Positions 16,355-25,599 of a stretch of 64,000 nucleotides of DNA are shown piece by piece. A program made the translations under genes and the position numbers. The notes under the pieces are model-generated. The model was not told the DNA's origin and did no database searches. It saw nothing but the letters and a program-made list of their open reading frames with translations. The DNA is from Kalymmatonema hyalinum WJT4-NPBG1 (GTDB taxonomy: Bacteria; Cyanobacteriota; Cyanobacteriia; Cyanobacteriales; Nostocaceae), in contig JAHHIB010000015.1 of NCBI GenBank assembly GCA_019359075.1, positions 1-64,000 of the forward strand. Direction: 5' to 3'. Positions within the stretch are counted from its first letter, which is position 1. The number at the start of each line of letters is the position of its first letter.

Positions 16355-17374
16355 ATGATGTATCTTGCACCGCTTTCTACAAAATTAATCCTTGCCGAAA
16401 CTCAAAAAGTTGGTGAAGCGGCTTCCAAGATAACAGAAGATGGCGCAGCTGCAAGCTCAGCTATTGCATCTGCAGTGGATGGACTTTGGAATGACGTACT
16501 TAGTAGTGGTCTATATGCTGCCATTGCACGGCTAGGGGTGTTTTTTGCCGTTGGCACCTTACTGATCTTCATGGTGCAGTGGACGAAAGACATAGTGGAT
16601 GGTGACACTTCCAAAGCTTTCAATGAACTGATTTGGCCCATTGTCGTGATTGTCCTCTTAACCAACAACGCAACTGTTTTAGCTGGGTGTACCAGGGGAC
16701 TTAGGGAAATTATCAACCAAACGAATCAAACCTTGCTGACTTCTACATCAAATTCTATTCGCTTGCAAGAAGCGTATCAACAAGTGATGCAGCAAAGTGG
16801 TGCTGAAAGTGCAGTGCGTGGTTTGATGACTCAATGCAATGCGATCGCAGACCCTCAACAACAAACCCAATGTCTCAAAAACGCCGCAGACCAAGCCCAA
16901 GAAATTGCAGCTCAAACCAATGGTGACAAAAAAGGTGGGTGGCTTCCTGACTTTGGGTTGAGTGAATTTTTCAGTACAAACCCTCTTCAGTTGGCGGTAA
17001 GAGGTTGGTTATTTGCCTTTAGCATCGCCTTTCAATGGCTGATTGAAATTTCATTGTTGCTCACAGGTTTACTTGGTCCTTTAGCAGTAGGTGGGTCACT
17101 GCTGCCTGTTGGTCAAAAAGCGATATTTGCGTGGGTAACGGGCTTTTTTAGTGTAGGTATGGTCAAGCTTTGTTTCAACATTATTTGCGGTTTGGTGGCA
17201 ACGCTTGTCTTGAATGCTGAAGCATATGACCCGTTGATTTTTGCCTTCGCCACCGGATTACTCGCCCCAATTTTGTCGATAGCTTTAGCTGCTGGTGGAG
17301 GAATGGCAGTTTTTAATAGCTTGACTAGGGTTGCCACATTTGGATTATCTAACCTCTTTATAAGCAGGAGTTGA
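16355..17374 (+). CDS. VirB6/TrbL-like polytopic membrane protein
   Basis: A 339-aa inner-membrane protein with several hydrophobic segments: near 65-85, 98-118, and a C-terminal cluster from about 210 to 330 (LFAFSIAFQWLIEISLLLTG, LLGPLAVGGSLLPVG, AFATGLLAPILSIALAAGGG). A soluble loop with Gln-rich sequence lies between. The topology and place before the VirB8-like gene match VirB6/TrbL, which forms part of the translocation channel. TAGGAGTG precedes the start. Confidence 0.7.
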   Translation: MMYLAPLSTKLILAETQKVGEAASKITEDGAAASSAIASAVDGLWNDVLSSGLYAAIARLGVFFAVGTLLIFMVQWTKDIVDGDTSKAFNELIWPIVVIVLLTNNATVLAGCTRGLREIINQTNQTLLTSTSNSIRLQEAYQQVMQQSGAESAVRGLMTQCNAIADPQQQTQCLKNAADQAQEIAAQTNGDKKGGWLPDFGLSEFFSTNPLQLAVRGWLFAFSIAFQWLIEISLLLTGLLGPLAVGGSLLPVGQKAIFAWVTGFFSVGMVKLCFNIICGLVATLVLNAEAYDPLIFAFATGLLAPILSIALAAGGGMAVFNSLTRVATFGLSNLFISRS

Positions 17375-17450
17375 TAAGGATGAATTGCTGAATGAAATCA
17401 CGAAAAACTGAGAAGAATTCATCACCAATCAATAAACACAAACTTAGTTT

Positions 17451-18230
17451 ATGACAGATTCAGCTACTCAAAAAAGGTTAAACTTTCTCAATAGACAGCA
17501 ACCTAAATTTTCTACACCTGATGCTTTAGCTTTATTTGCACTCGGGACATTTGGTTTGCATCTTCTCACCTTTTTTCTGTTGGTGTTGTTGTATGGTGCC
17601 TACTCTACGTTGAGTAAAAAAGCACCTCCCTCATTAGTGCAATTACAAGATGGTAAATCAATTAAAGCGATACCCTTGGGAAGTCGAGAGCGTACCCCTC
17701 AAGTTGTAACGCGCTTTGTCAATGACACAATAACTTTAATGATGAATGCAAGTGGAACCTTCCCAGCAACTACACCAGAAGAAGCGCGTGAACCCAAGAG
17801 AGATCCTGGTATTGATATCCGTGCTGTAGGAAACGGACGGGGTAAAGTTACGACTGCTGCGTGGCAAGCTTCTACCGCCTTATCTGAAGACTTTAGGAAA
17901 GAGTTTTTGAAACTGCTTGCTGATACGACTCCTCAAGGGGTGTTCAAGGGTACGACTCAAATAGTGTTAACTCCTCTTTCCATTCAACCTCCTGTCAAGA
18001 TTGCCGAAGGCAAGTGGAAGGTCAAAATGGTTGCAAATTTAACTGTGTTTGACCGGGGAAATAATTTAGGTGAAGTTATTCCATTCAATAAAGAAATTTT
18101 TGTTCAGGCAGTAGAAGTTCCTGACCCACCAGTGCAAATGACAGGATTGACAGCAGTGATTTATGGAGTGCGAAGTTCTGGTCTAGAAATTTATGCCATT
18201 CGGGATATGAGCGAGGATAATTTGTCATGA
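17451..18230 (+). CDS. VirB8-like inner-membrane protein
   Basis: A 259-aa bitopic protein: a short cytoplasmic N-terminus, one membrane segment at about residues 24-52 (FALGTFGLHLLTFFLLVLLY), then a ~200-residue soluble domain with alternating beta strands (KWKVKMVANLTVFDRGNNLG), as in the NTF2-like periplasmic domain of VirB8. Its stop overlaps the start of the VirB10-like gene (ATGA). Neighbouring VirB6- and VirB10-like genes support the assignment. Confidence 0.6.
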   Translation: MTDSATQKRLNFLNRQQPKFSTPDALALFALGTFGLHLLTFFLLVLLYGAYSTLSKKAPPSLVQLQDGKSIKAIPLGSRERTPQVVTRFVNDTITLMMNASGTFPATTPEEAREPKRDPGIDIRAVGNGRGKVTTAAWQASTALSEDFRKEFLKLLADTTPQGVFKGTTQIVLTPLSIQPPVKIAEGKWKVKMVANLTVFDRGNNLGEVIPFNKEIFVQAVEVPDPPVQMTGLTAVIYGVRSSGLEIYAIRDMSEDNLS

Positions 18231-20053
18231 GTCAACAACTGAATGGTGCAGTAAAAAACACAACAGTCGCTGCTGAATCAGAATCGAATGATGAGGTTTG
18301 GCGCAGATTTAGCCAAGATGATGGCGAATCCGATATTGACTGGGATGAAGCAACACTCGCCAAGTTATTGGAATTTGACGATGATGATAGTGTTGCGGGT
18401 TCGACGGTTGTTACTCCTGAAGTAACTCAGTCCGAGCAAATCCAAACGGCGAATGGGAACTCCAACGTCATCACGCAATCTGAGCTGTTTGATGATCCTC
18501 ACACTGGAAAAACTCAGCCTACTTTGGCGGGTAATCCATATGCCAAGTTTGGTACGGTGGGTTTGGGTTTGGGAGGGGTATTTATCACATCTGCATTCTT
18601 CCTCAATACAGTCATGAGAGGAAAGCCCAAGGTCGCACCAGAAATGGTCAAGACTACGTCGAAACCAGAAGTCTTTGCGGTAGACAAAGAACAAGAGGAA
18701 GTAGAAACAGGGAAACTAAAGGCAGAACTGGCTCTAGGCAAGCAGGCTGAACAAATCAAATCAGTGGAGGCAGCAAAGTCACCCAAGCCCGTAACAAGCA
18801 CTCGCTCTAAAAGCAGTAGTAAACCGAGTTCAACTCCAGAACCTCCTAGTACTGTGCGAGAAGTTGAATTCACTCCCCCTCGGAATTATCCAAGACAATC
18901 AAAACTCAGTGTAGCGCCGCGTAGATTTCCAGTCCGCCAAAGGGCGGTTGTGACAGTTAAAAATGCACCCAGAGTACAGGGTCAACAATTGCCTAGTGTT
19001 CAACCAGCTGACCCAATGGAAGAGTGGCTGGCAATGAATCGCTTGGGAAGTTATGGCAGTGGTGAGGTAGTACCAAATGCAGAAACTGATCCTTCTTTTG
19101 TGACTAATGTGACAGTCCGTCAGAGTGACCAGAAGAAGGCATCCTCATCTTCTGCACCAACGAATGCCCAAAATCCTAATGTGGTGGTTGCTCCTAAAGC
19201 GACTCCTGTTGTATTTAGTCATGAAGATTCAAGTAACGCCATTGCCCTCTCCAATAGTGAGAAAGCTCCTCAACCAGACCCGAATCTAGAAAAAAATATT
19301 TTGATAGGTACCCCTGTCCTCTCCAATAGTGAGAAAGCTCTTCAACCAGACCCGAATCTGGAAAAAAACATTTTGACAGGTACCCCAGTACAGCAGTTAA
19401 GAGTAGGGATGACCGCTATCGGGAAAATTGCTATCCCAATGGTGTGGGCTAATTCTGGTACTGCTCAAACTAAATCGGATGAACGCAGCCCAGGAGAAGA
19501 AAACTTCGTAGTGCGCTTAACCCAACCTATCGTTGATGATCAGGGTTACGAAGTTATGCCAGCAGGTAGCGAGATTGTTTGCACGGTGCAAGGTGTTCAC
19601 AAATCGGGTGCAAGCACAGTGCAAGCAACACGCTTAGTGGTGGATGGTCGAGAGTATGTGCTGCCAAAGGGAGCGATCGCTATTACTGGAAAAGGTGGTC
19701 ATCCCCTGATGGCATCTCGTTACATTGATAAAGGTGGGGAGATTGCTTCTAGAGATGCTACCACGTTTATCTTTGGTTCTCTTGCCAAAGTTGGTAAAGT
19801 CCTCAATGAACCTGATGAAACGTCCTCTTTTGCGAGCGTAGGAATTGGCGGGTCTACCAGCACAACTTCAATCAAGCGCAGAAAACCTAACTTGCTAGGT
19901 GCAGTGTTAGAAGGTGGGTTTACACCACTGACACAGCAGATATTAGCTCGTAATCAGGCAGCACTGGCAGAGATTAGCAAGCGGGAAGATGTTTGGTATG
20001 TTCGCGCAGGGACTGATGTTCAAGTTGTGGTGAACCAATCATTTGAGTTATGA
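18227..20053 (+). CDS. virB10: VirB10/TrbI-like channel protein
   Basis: A 608-aa protein. An acidic cytoplasmic N-terminus of ~100 residues is followed by one membrane helix at about 105-130, a long Pro/Ser-rich linker, and a C-terminal TrbI-like domain from about 395 (VRLTQPIVDDQGYEVMPAGS, VQATRLVVDGREYVLPKGAI). VirB10 spans both membranes and forms the core complex in the envelope. The linker contains a 24-residue tandem duplication (19246-19389). Start overlaps the upstream stop. Assignment is good because the C-terminal domain is recognisable. Confidence 0.8.
   Translation: MSQQLNGAVKNTTVAAESESNDEVWRRFSQDDGESDIDWDEATLAKLLEFDDDDSVAGSTVVTPEVTQSEQIQTANGNSNVITQSELFDDPHTGKTQPTLAGNPYAKFGTVGLGLGGVFITSAFFLNTVMRGKPKVAPEMVKTTSKPEVFAVDKEQEEVETGKLKAELALGKQAEQIKSVEAAKSPKPVTSTRSKSSSKPSSTPEPPSTVREVEFTPPRNYPRQSKLSVAPRRFPVRQRAVVTVKNAPRVQGQQLPSVQPADPMEEWLAMNRLGSYGSGEVVPNAETDPSFVTNVTVRQSDQKKASSSSAPTNAQNPNVVVAPKATPVVFSHEDSSNAIALSNSEKAPQPDPNLEKNILIGTPVLSNSEKALQPDPNLEKNILTGTPVQQLRVGMTAIGKIAIPMVWANSGTAQTKSDERSPGEENFVVRLTQPIVDDQGYEVMPAGSEIVCTVQGVHKSGASTVQATRLVVDGREYVLPKGAIAITGKGGHPLMASRYIDKGGEIASRDATTFIFGSLAKVGKVLNEPDETSSFASVGIGGSTSTTSIKRRKPNLLGAVLEGGFTPLTQQILARNQAALAEISKREDVWYVRAGTDVQVVVNQSFEL
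19246..19389 (+). repeat. Tandem 72-bp duplication inside the VirB10-like gene
   Basis: Two adjacent 72-bp copies begin with CCTCTCCAATAGTGAG at 19246 and 19318. They differ at a few third-position and other sites, so the duplication is recent but not fresh. The translation is two nearly identical 24-residue blocks (LSNSEKAPQPDPNLEKNIL). Confidence 0.9.
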
Positions 20054-20095
20054 GGAACCTCTGTGTTTTTACGTAGACAAAGGAGGTAAAAATTT

Positions 20096-20920
20096 GTGGA
20101 AAATTTCTTTCGACAATTAACTTTTAGTGCTTTTGTTCTTACCACTTTCATTTCTGCTGGGGCGATGAGTCTACCTTCTTTTGCAGCTGAAACCCAAGAA
20201 CAGGCAATGGTGCGGCGAGTACCGATATCGGTAGCAACGGGTCAAAGAGGTGAAAAGCTTACGACAATTTACCTGCTACCAGGGTATGGCGTGAACTTAT
20301 CGTTCATCCCCACTGGAGAAACGGTCCAGAAGGTGTGGTTTGATAACCCGGCGATCGCCTCACTTGATGTTGATGGTTGTCTTGAGGGGTTAGGACGTAA
20401 GTGCGAACAAGAAGGAGCAAGCGTGCTACACCTGCGCTCGATTAAACCTATGAAGATTCCAGGTTTACCTAAAACAAATAGCTCTCTGCTTACGGTAATT
20501 ACCAATGGTTCAAATGGGCGCAGGGTCTATTTGTTTCGAGTGGTCGCGGTTCACTCTGCCTCTGCAAAAAATCATGTCCACATGGTTGAAGTTTTTCCAG
20601 ATGCTGCATCTTCTCCATCAATACCAACGCCATTGTCTTCACCAATTGGTGCCCAAGGAGATTTTCATCAGATCCGTCGTGGGCTAATGGTTGCTTTAAA
20701 CCGACGTCTAATCACTGAGAACTCGGTGCTGTGGAATCGCATTGTTAGTTTTTTGGGAAAGGTGCGTTTAGGCGAACCACTTTCTCAAGCAGCACAAACA
20801 AGTGGAATTTCTCTGCAGCTGGTAGCGAAGTTGCAAGAATTCGGTAATATCTCTAACTCTAACCTTAATTCAACTGTTAACAATACCTCAATACAAAAAA
20901 CAAAGATTTTGTTAAGATGA
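20096..20920 (+). CDS. Secreted conjugation protein, possibly VirB9-like
   Basis: A 274-aa protein with a signal peptide ending near LPSFAAE. The mature N-terminal half is beta-rich (KLTTIYLLPGYGVNLSFIPT, VQKVWFDNPAIASLDVDG), recalling the N-domain of VirB9/TrbG or secretin-type N domains. The C-terminal part is helical (AQTSGISLQLVAKLQEFG). Start is GTG with an excellent AAGGAGG upstream. The stop overlaps the next start (ATGA). Position next to VirB10 suggests VirB9 function, but I do not see diagnostic motifs. Confidence 0.45.
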   Translation: MENFFRQLTFSAFVLTTFISAGAMSLPSFAAETQEQAMVRRVPISVATGQRGEKLTTIYLLPGYGVNLSFIPTGETVQKVWFDNPAIASLDVDGCLEGLGRKCEQEGASVLHLRSIKPMKIPGLPKTNSSLLTVITNGSNGRRVYLFRVVAVHSASAKNHVHMVEVFPDAASSPSIPTPLSSPIGAQGDFHQIRRGLMVALNRRLITENSVLWNRIVSFLGKVRLGEPLSQAAQTSGISLQLVAKLQEFGNISNSNLNSTVNNTSIQKTKILLR

Positions 20921-22779
20921 AGCGCTTAAAATTTCTCAATAAAATTGGTCTTTGTCTACCGATTTCAATCCTTGTTTTGATGGGGATAATACCAGAAAAC
21001 GTCCTATCTCAATCGAATACTGCACCCATTCTCAACCGCTCAAGTCAAACAACCCGTTTAGATCCTATTCCTACTACGATTTGGAACAGCGCAAAACTAC
21101 CAAATTGGACAAACATTACTTTCAGCGATATGCCAGGAATTAGTGAAAGTGGTAATTTTATTGCACCAGAGGGAGTGCGAGAGCAGCTGGGTTACAATCC
21201 CTCACGGAGTTGGAATGCGGGTCAAACTCCAGACCAGTACATGATGTTAGGTGATTTTCAAGATAGTTTTCAGCTTCAAAATTTGACTTTAAGTGAGATT
21301 TCCAGTGTGACTGGATTGGATATAGGAAAAGTCAATTTAGATAGTTTTGGAGTCATGAAATTGCAGACTTTAGGTAGTTTAGTCAAAGCAATTCCATCAC
21401 TTGAGCAATTGCTTATTACTGATGTTCAACCCGTATTAGACCTGCTCCAATCTCAATTATCAACACCTATTGAACCAGAGATAACGATTGGTCAATTACT
21501 AAATCAATCTCCACATTTACAAAACTTAGAGTTTAAGTCTCTACCAATGGATAAGTATGGACTTGATGCAATACCAGGTTTAGAACAAACTCCGATGAGT
21601 GCGTTTAAAGATTGGCAAGGGGTAAGGATTTCAAATATTCCTGGATTGAATAAAGTGCCATTTAATGAATTTCCCAACCCCATTAACGCTGTTGGAGGAA
21701 CGGTTGGTAAAGTAGATGTTGCTTTTGGAACTGACGAACAGCAACGCGAAAAAACTATTTCAGGAAGTGATAAACAAGGCTTTGCTGTGCCCTGTCAAAA
21801 AGATTGTGCTCACGTCGAATTATCTGGTGGCACGAATGTTTTGGGTAAAGCATGGGTTAGCGGTAAGTATCAGTTGGTGAAGGGTGGTAAAGGGATTCTC
21901 GGTTCAGTGAATGGTGGTAAAGAACCTACAGGTCGTCATCCTTTTGGTTCAGCTTTTAAAGTTGTGGTTTGGGATGTCTCGGAAGTGGATGGCATAATGT
22001 CTCAAGCTTTGTTTTTCCGAATTTGTATGCGTAACAACTTTGTTAATTTGGGGTGTACACCCTATTTTATTGGTCCCGTTCCCTTCATGACTTACAAAGA
22101 AAAAGAACCTATCTTTTTAGGGTTAATAACCGGAGGTGGTTCTACTTCAGTTTCCAAACCTACAGGGTTGAAAAGTAGCGGATTTAGATTTAAAAATACC
22201 ACGAATCCATTGGCAAATAAATTATCTAATTTATTACCAGCAATTCAAGGAGATTGTAAGAAGCTGCATTCATCAGGTACAAACATCGATGCTTTGAGTG
22301 CTGCTTTCTCAAATATTCAGGGAAACTACGATTCGGTGGGGAATTACGTGTGTGACTCCTTTGATAATTGTGGTCGGGGATTCGGTGCAATGCAGTTTAT
22401 GTCGTACCGTCCGGATGTACGAAGTATTATCACCTCTAAAAATGGTGGTGCAGAATTTTTAGCTCGTGTGGATAGAGGTGAGTTAGTAACGGGTGAAGAA
22501 ATGATGCAGTATTTCTCTGCCCGTGACCAAGAGGTGCTGTTAGCAAAAGATGCTACTGCTTTGCTCTCCTTTGCTGCTTCTCAAATTGACCCGACAACAG
22601 GACAACCCTTTACTGGAGAGCGATTAATTCAACGCGCCGCACAAATGCACTTTGGAGGTGCTGCAATACCCATTGACGGAGGAATGAGTGACATTCAAGG
22701 TAAGCTCAATGTCAAAGGTTACGGGGAAAAGGCGGCTGCATCCTACCAAAGTGCAATGCAATTGATGGGGTGCAATTAA
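20917..22779 (+). CDS. Secreted protein with C-terminal lysozyme-like domain, VirB1-type candidate
   Basis: A 620-aa protein with an N-terminal signal/membrane segment (IGLCLPISILVLMGIIPENV). The first ~250 residues mention repeated short motifs around Pro-Gly (DMPGISESG, AIPGLEQTP, SNIPGLNKV). A middle beta-rich domain (KAWVSGKYQLVKGGKGILGS) follows. The last ~190 residues resemble a transglycosylase/lysozyme fold (CDSFDNCGRGFGAMQFMSYR, then RLIQRAAQMHFGG). VirB1-type enzymes locally open the peptidoglycan for T4SS assembly. The assignment of the catalytic domain is tentative. Confidence 0.5.
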   Translation: MKRLKFLNKIGLCLPISILVLMGIIPENVLSQSNTAPILNRSSQTTRLDPIPTTIWNSAKLPNWTNITFSDMPGISESGNFIAPEGVREQLGYNPSRSWNAGQTPDQYMMLGDFQDSFQLQNLTLSEISSVTGLDIGKVNLDSFGVMKLQTLGSLVKAIPSLEQLLITDVQPVLDLLQSQLSTPIEPEITIGQLLNQSPHLQNLEFKSLPMDKYGLDAIPGLEQTPMSAFKDWQGVRISNIPGLNKVPFNEFPNPINAVGGTVGKVDVAFGTDEQQREKTISGSDKQGFAVPCQKDCAHVELSGGTNVLGKAWVSGKYQLVKGGKGILGSVNGGKEPTGRHPFGSAFKVVVWDVSEVDGIMSQALFFRICMRNNFVNLGCTPYFIGPVPFMTYKEKEPIFLGLITGGGSTSVSKPTGLKSSGFRFKNTTNPLANKLSNLLPAIQGDCKKLHSSGTNIDALSAAFSNIQGNYDSVGNYVCDSFDNCGRGFGAMQFMSYRPDVRSIITSKNGGAEFLARVDRGELVTGEEMMQYFSARDQEVLLAKDATALLSFAASQIDPTTGQPFTGERLIQRAAQMHFGGAAIPIDGGMSDIQGKLNVKGYGEKAAASYQSAMQLMGCN

Positions 22780-22783
22780 GAGT

Positions 22784-23401
22784 ATGCAGTCAATAATCAA
22801 TCGTTTTCCTGTTGTTAAATCACCCTACCGTCAAGCATTACTGGCGATGGGATGTATGGGATTGTTTGTGGTTCCTGCCTTGTTCGTTCGGGTGACTTCT
22901 CATTCACGCAAAGGCAGTGAACAGGTTTGGATGCCTGCCAGTGCGATAGCGAAGCGCTGCTGCGTTCGCCCTTGGCGTCTCCCCTTGGGAGAAGCGCAGA
23001 TCGCTCCCGCATCACTCATCCAAACAGCTATCACTCAGAACTCAACTGGCGGTGTTGATGCAGATAAGGTGAAAGTTTTACAAGTTCCCAACCAGGGCAA
23101 AGGAAGACTATTCATCTTTGATTTCCAATCGGTGCAGCTGTGTGGTGCGGGTGGTTGCTTGTATGCAATTTATCAAGAGTCGGGCAACCTGTTACTAACC
23201 GTACTTGCCGACCCCAAATTGCCTAAAGGGGAAGCATTGTTTAAGGTGGACGATGTTGTACGGAATGGTTTTTCCTGTCTAGTCATCACACAAACGACAA
23301 CGTCCGTGCAGACGGTTTTGCGTACCCAATACTGCTACCAAGGTACAGGTTTTGTGCGTGTTAATGAGGTGCTGACTCAGGTGGGGCAAGGTTTCAATTG
23401 A
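22784..23401 (+). CDS. Membrane-anchored or secreted hypothetical protein of the conjugation operon, carrying an in-frame repeat insertion
   Basis: A 205-aa protein beginning 4 bp after the upstream stop. Residues 17-38 form a signal anchor (ALLAMGCMGLFVVPALFV). The C-terminal ~120 residues look like a small extracellular beta domain with Cys pairs (SVQLCGAGGCLYA; SCLVITQ; TQYCYQG). Residues ~54-73 (AIAKRCCVRPWRLPLGEAQI) come from a 54-bp palindromic repeat inserted into a HIP1 site without breaking the frame. No family is recognised; conjugative pilus assembly is inferred from position. Confidence 0.6.
   Translation: MQSIINRFPVVKSPYRQALLAMGCMGLFVVPALFVRVTSHSRKGSEQVWMPASAIAKRCCVRPWRLPLGEAQIAPASLIQTAITQNSTGGVDADKVKVLQVPNQGKGRLFIFDFQSVQLCGAGGCLYAIYQESGNLLLTVLADPKLPKGEALFKVDDVVRNGFSCLVITQTTTSVQTVLRTQYCYQGTGFVRVNEVLTQVGQGFN
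22943..23004. repeat. Dispersed palindromic repeat inserted in-frame in a HIP1 site
   Basis: The sequence reads GCGAT, then 54 extra bases, then a completing GATCGC. Removing the extra bases restores GCGATCGC (HIP1). The inserted DNA is GC-rich with internal dyads (CCCTTGG...CCTTGGG). Length 54 is a multiple of three, adding 18 codons to the host gene. Confidence 0.75.
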
Positions 23402-23414
23402 GGAGTAGTGAGTT

Positions 23415-25268
23415 ATGAATGGCACATCACCATATCGATACGTAGCAGTTACGTCAGCATCCCCACAGTCTTCTGTATCTCGTATTGCTGACCAGTTAGG
23501 AAACTTACTCAAAACCCAGTCTGGGCTGACGCTACTGGGTTGTTTAATAGTGGTAGGAGTTTTTTCTGCCATAAGTGGTGCCAGGAAAAAAGGCAAGATT
23601 GCCACGAGTTACTGGGGTGGTGCAAAAGAACGGGCGATAGCTCAAAAAAAAGCTAAAAAGCAGATGAAAAAGACGACCCGCAACAACGTGGCGTTATATG
23701 TAGGTATGCCTCAACAAATGCGCTCAAAGTTACAGGCAGAGTGGCGTTCTCAAGGGTTGCTTAAAACCTCCTCTGGGCGAGAGTGGACTCAAGTATTGCC
23801 GTCACTCAATCCTAGCCCTACACTTTATGTCCCCGATGCCCAAAGAGGAATTGCTGCCATCGGTGCAGCGGGTTCAGGTAAGACTTTCAGCGTCATTGAC
23901 CCTTTAATTAGAAGTGCTTTTGACCAGGGTTTCCCAGTTTGTCTTTACGATTTTAAGTTTCCTGCCCAAACGAAACGAGCCGTCGCGTATGCAATGAAGC
24001 GTGGCTACACGGTACGGGTGTTTGCGCCAGGATTCCTAGAGTCAGAAGTATGCAATCCCCTGGACTTAATCAAAGATGAAGAGGATGCAATTTCGGCTGC
24101 TCAATTAGCGCAGGTGGTATCTAAAAACTTTAACAAGGGTGGCGCAGACGGCGGCGACAAGTTCTTTGAGGAAGCAGGCGATTCTCTTGTAGAGGGTATT
24201 TTGCTGGTGACGAAGGCAATTGCCACCCTTACCGGAGATGACAAATACTGCGACCTGATGACAGCCCAAGCCATTCTCAGCTTACCGAAATTGCCAGCTC
24301 GCTTGGAAGCGGCATCAAAGTCTAAACTGAAAGTCTGGACGACTCGCCCGCTGTCTCAGCTTATCAGCGTAAAGGATTCGGAAAAAACGACTGCGTCGAT
24401 CATCGGTACTGCCCAACGGATGTTTCAGCGGTTCCTCAAACGTGACTTTGTAGGAGCATTCTGCGGTAAGACGACATTACCTTTAGACTTGGATGGCAAG
24501 CAACTGATTGTATTTGGGCTAGACCGGAATAACCGCGACATTGTAGGACCACTGTTAGCAGCAATTTTGCACATGATAGTATCGCACAACGTGTCGCGCA
24601 CCATACCTAGAAAAGACCCTCTCGTGGTGTCACTCGATGAATTACCGACCCTTTACTTGCCAGCGTTAGTAAATTGGCTCAACGAGAACCGTGAGGACGG
24701 ATTTGTCGGGATTTTGGGCTACCAAAATATTTCACAATTAGAAAAAGCCTACGGCAAGGAGTTGTCGCGGGCAATTTTGGGGGGTACGGCGACGAAGTTT
24801 ATATTTAACCCACAAGACCCGGAGAGTGCCAAATTGTTCTCAGATTACTTAGGCGAGATGGAAGTGAACTTTAAATCCAAATCTCGGAGTACGGGTAAAG
24901 GTGGGGTATCTACTTCACTTGCGGAGCAAAACCAGAAACGGCATTTGTTCGAGGCGGCGGAGTTTGCGAAGTTAGGAACTGGTCGTGCTGTCATTATCAA
25001 CCCAGCCTATACTCGCGGTAACGAAGCTTACGTACCGTTGTTGCAAGCGGTTAAGGTTCCAAAAGCGGACATTGAGGAAATGAACTGGGCAGAGAGTAAG
25101 TGGGATGTGATTCGGGAGCGGCTCGTTGCTCAAAACTCTGGAGGCATTGTCACTGATACAGAGCGCTCTCGTCAATTCAGCGAACGATTGGCATTAGTGG
25201 AAGAATTATTCCCGATACCAACTCAACCTCTAGAGGTATCAGCGGAAGAATTAGCAGGTGTTTTTTAA
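23415..25268 (+). CDS. virD4: Type IV coupling protein (VirD4/TraG-like ATPase)
   Basis: A 617-aa protein that links the relaxosome to the secretion channel. An N-terminal membrane segment (SGLTLLGCLIVVGVFSAIS) is followed by the ATPase domain: Walker A GAAGSGKT at about residues 149-156, Walker B VVSLDELP at about 403-410, and a sensor-like segment (GILGYQNISQLEKAYGKELS). The late sequence KFIFNPQDPESAKLFSDYLG is typical of TraG/VirD4 proteins. SD GAGGAG upstream. The cognate relaxase is probably the MobV protein at 39283-41055. Confidence 0.9.
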   Translation: MNGTSPYRYVAVTSASPQSSVSRIADQLGNLLKTQSGLTLLGCLIVVGVFSAISGARKKGKIATSYWGGAKERAIAQKKAKKQMKKTTRNNVALYVGMPQQMRSKLQAEWRSQGLLKTSSGREWTQVLPSLNPSPTLYVPDAQRGIAAIGAAGSGKTFSVIDPLIRSAFDQGFPVCLYDFKFPAQTKRAVAYAMKRGYTVRVFAPGFLESEVCNPLDLIKDEEDAISAAQLAQVVSKNFNKGGADGGDKFFEEAGDSLVEGILLVTKAIATLTGDDKYCDLMTAQAILSLPKLPARLEAASKSKLKVWTTRPLSQLISVKDSEKTTASIIGTAQRMFQRFLKRDFVGAFCGKTTLPLDLDGKQLIVFGLDRNNRDIVGPLLAAILHMIVSHNVSRTIPRKDPLVVSLDELPTLYLPALVNWLNENREDGFVGILGYQNISQLEKAYGKELSRAILGGTATKFIFNPQDPESAKLFSDYLGEMEVNFKSKSRSTGKGGVSTSLAEQNQKRHLFEAAEFAKLGTGRAVIINPAYTRGNEAYVPLLQAVKVPKADIEEMNWAESKWDVIRERLVAQNSGGIVTDTERSRQFSERLALVEELFPIPTQPLEVSAEELAGVF

Positions 25269-25277
25269 GGGAGATTT

Positions 25278-25580
25278 ATGCCTTTACAAGAATCAATAAG
25301 TGAACGTTGTCAACAAGTGTTGCAAAAATACCCCCAGTGGTCAATTCGAGTGCATGAAGCACTGCAAAAATCCCCCGTGCGCTTGGACTTTGCTCCTTCA
25401 TCAGTGGAGATTTTTGACCAATCAGGATTATTGCTTGGCGTTTTGTTGGGAGAAACGGTGTATTCAGGCGCTAGAAACTTTGGGATAAGCAGTGAGTTTA
25501 TGGCTTGGCTATATGATGGTGAGTTGGTCGTGTTTGCTGTCGAAGATGAAGTCATTGTCAATCGCATAACAAAGTTTTAA
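25278..25580 (+). CDS. Hypothetical small protein of the conjugation operon
   Basis: A 100-aa protein, 9 bp after the coupling-protein gene, with AGGGAG upstream of the ATG. It begins MPLQESISERCQQVLQKYPQ and has a beta-rich C-terminal half (ELVVFAVEDEVIVNRITKF). No signal or membrane segment and no recognised family. The tight spacing suggests an accessory factor for the coupling protein or relaxosome. Confidence 0.6.
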   Translation: MPLQESISERCQQVLQKYPQWSIRVHEALQKSPVRLDFAPSSVEIFDQSGLLLGVLLGETVYSGARNFGISSEFMAWLYDGELVVFAVEDEVIVNRITKF

Positions 25581-25599
25581 GAAAAATTAGGTGATCCCA

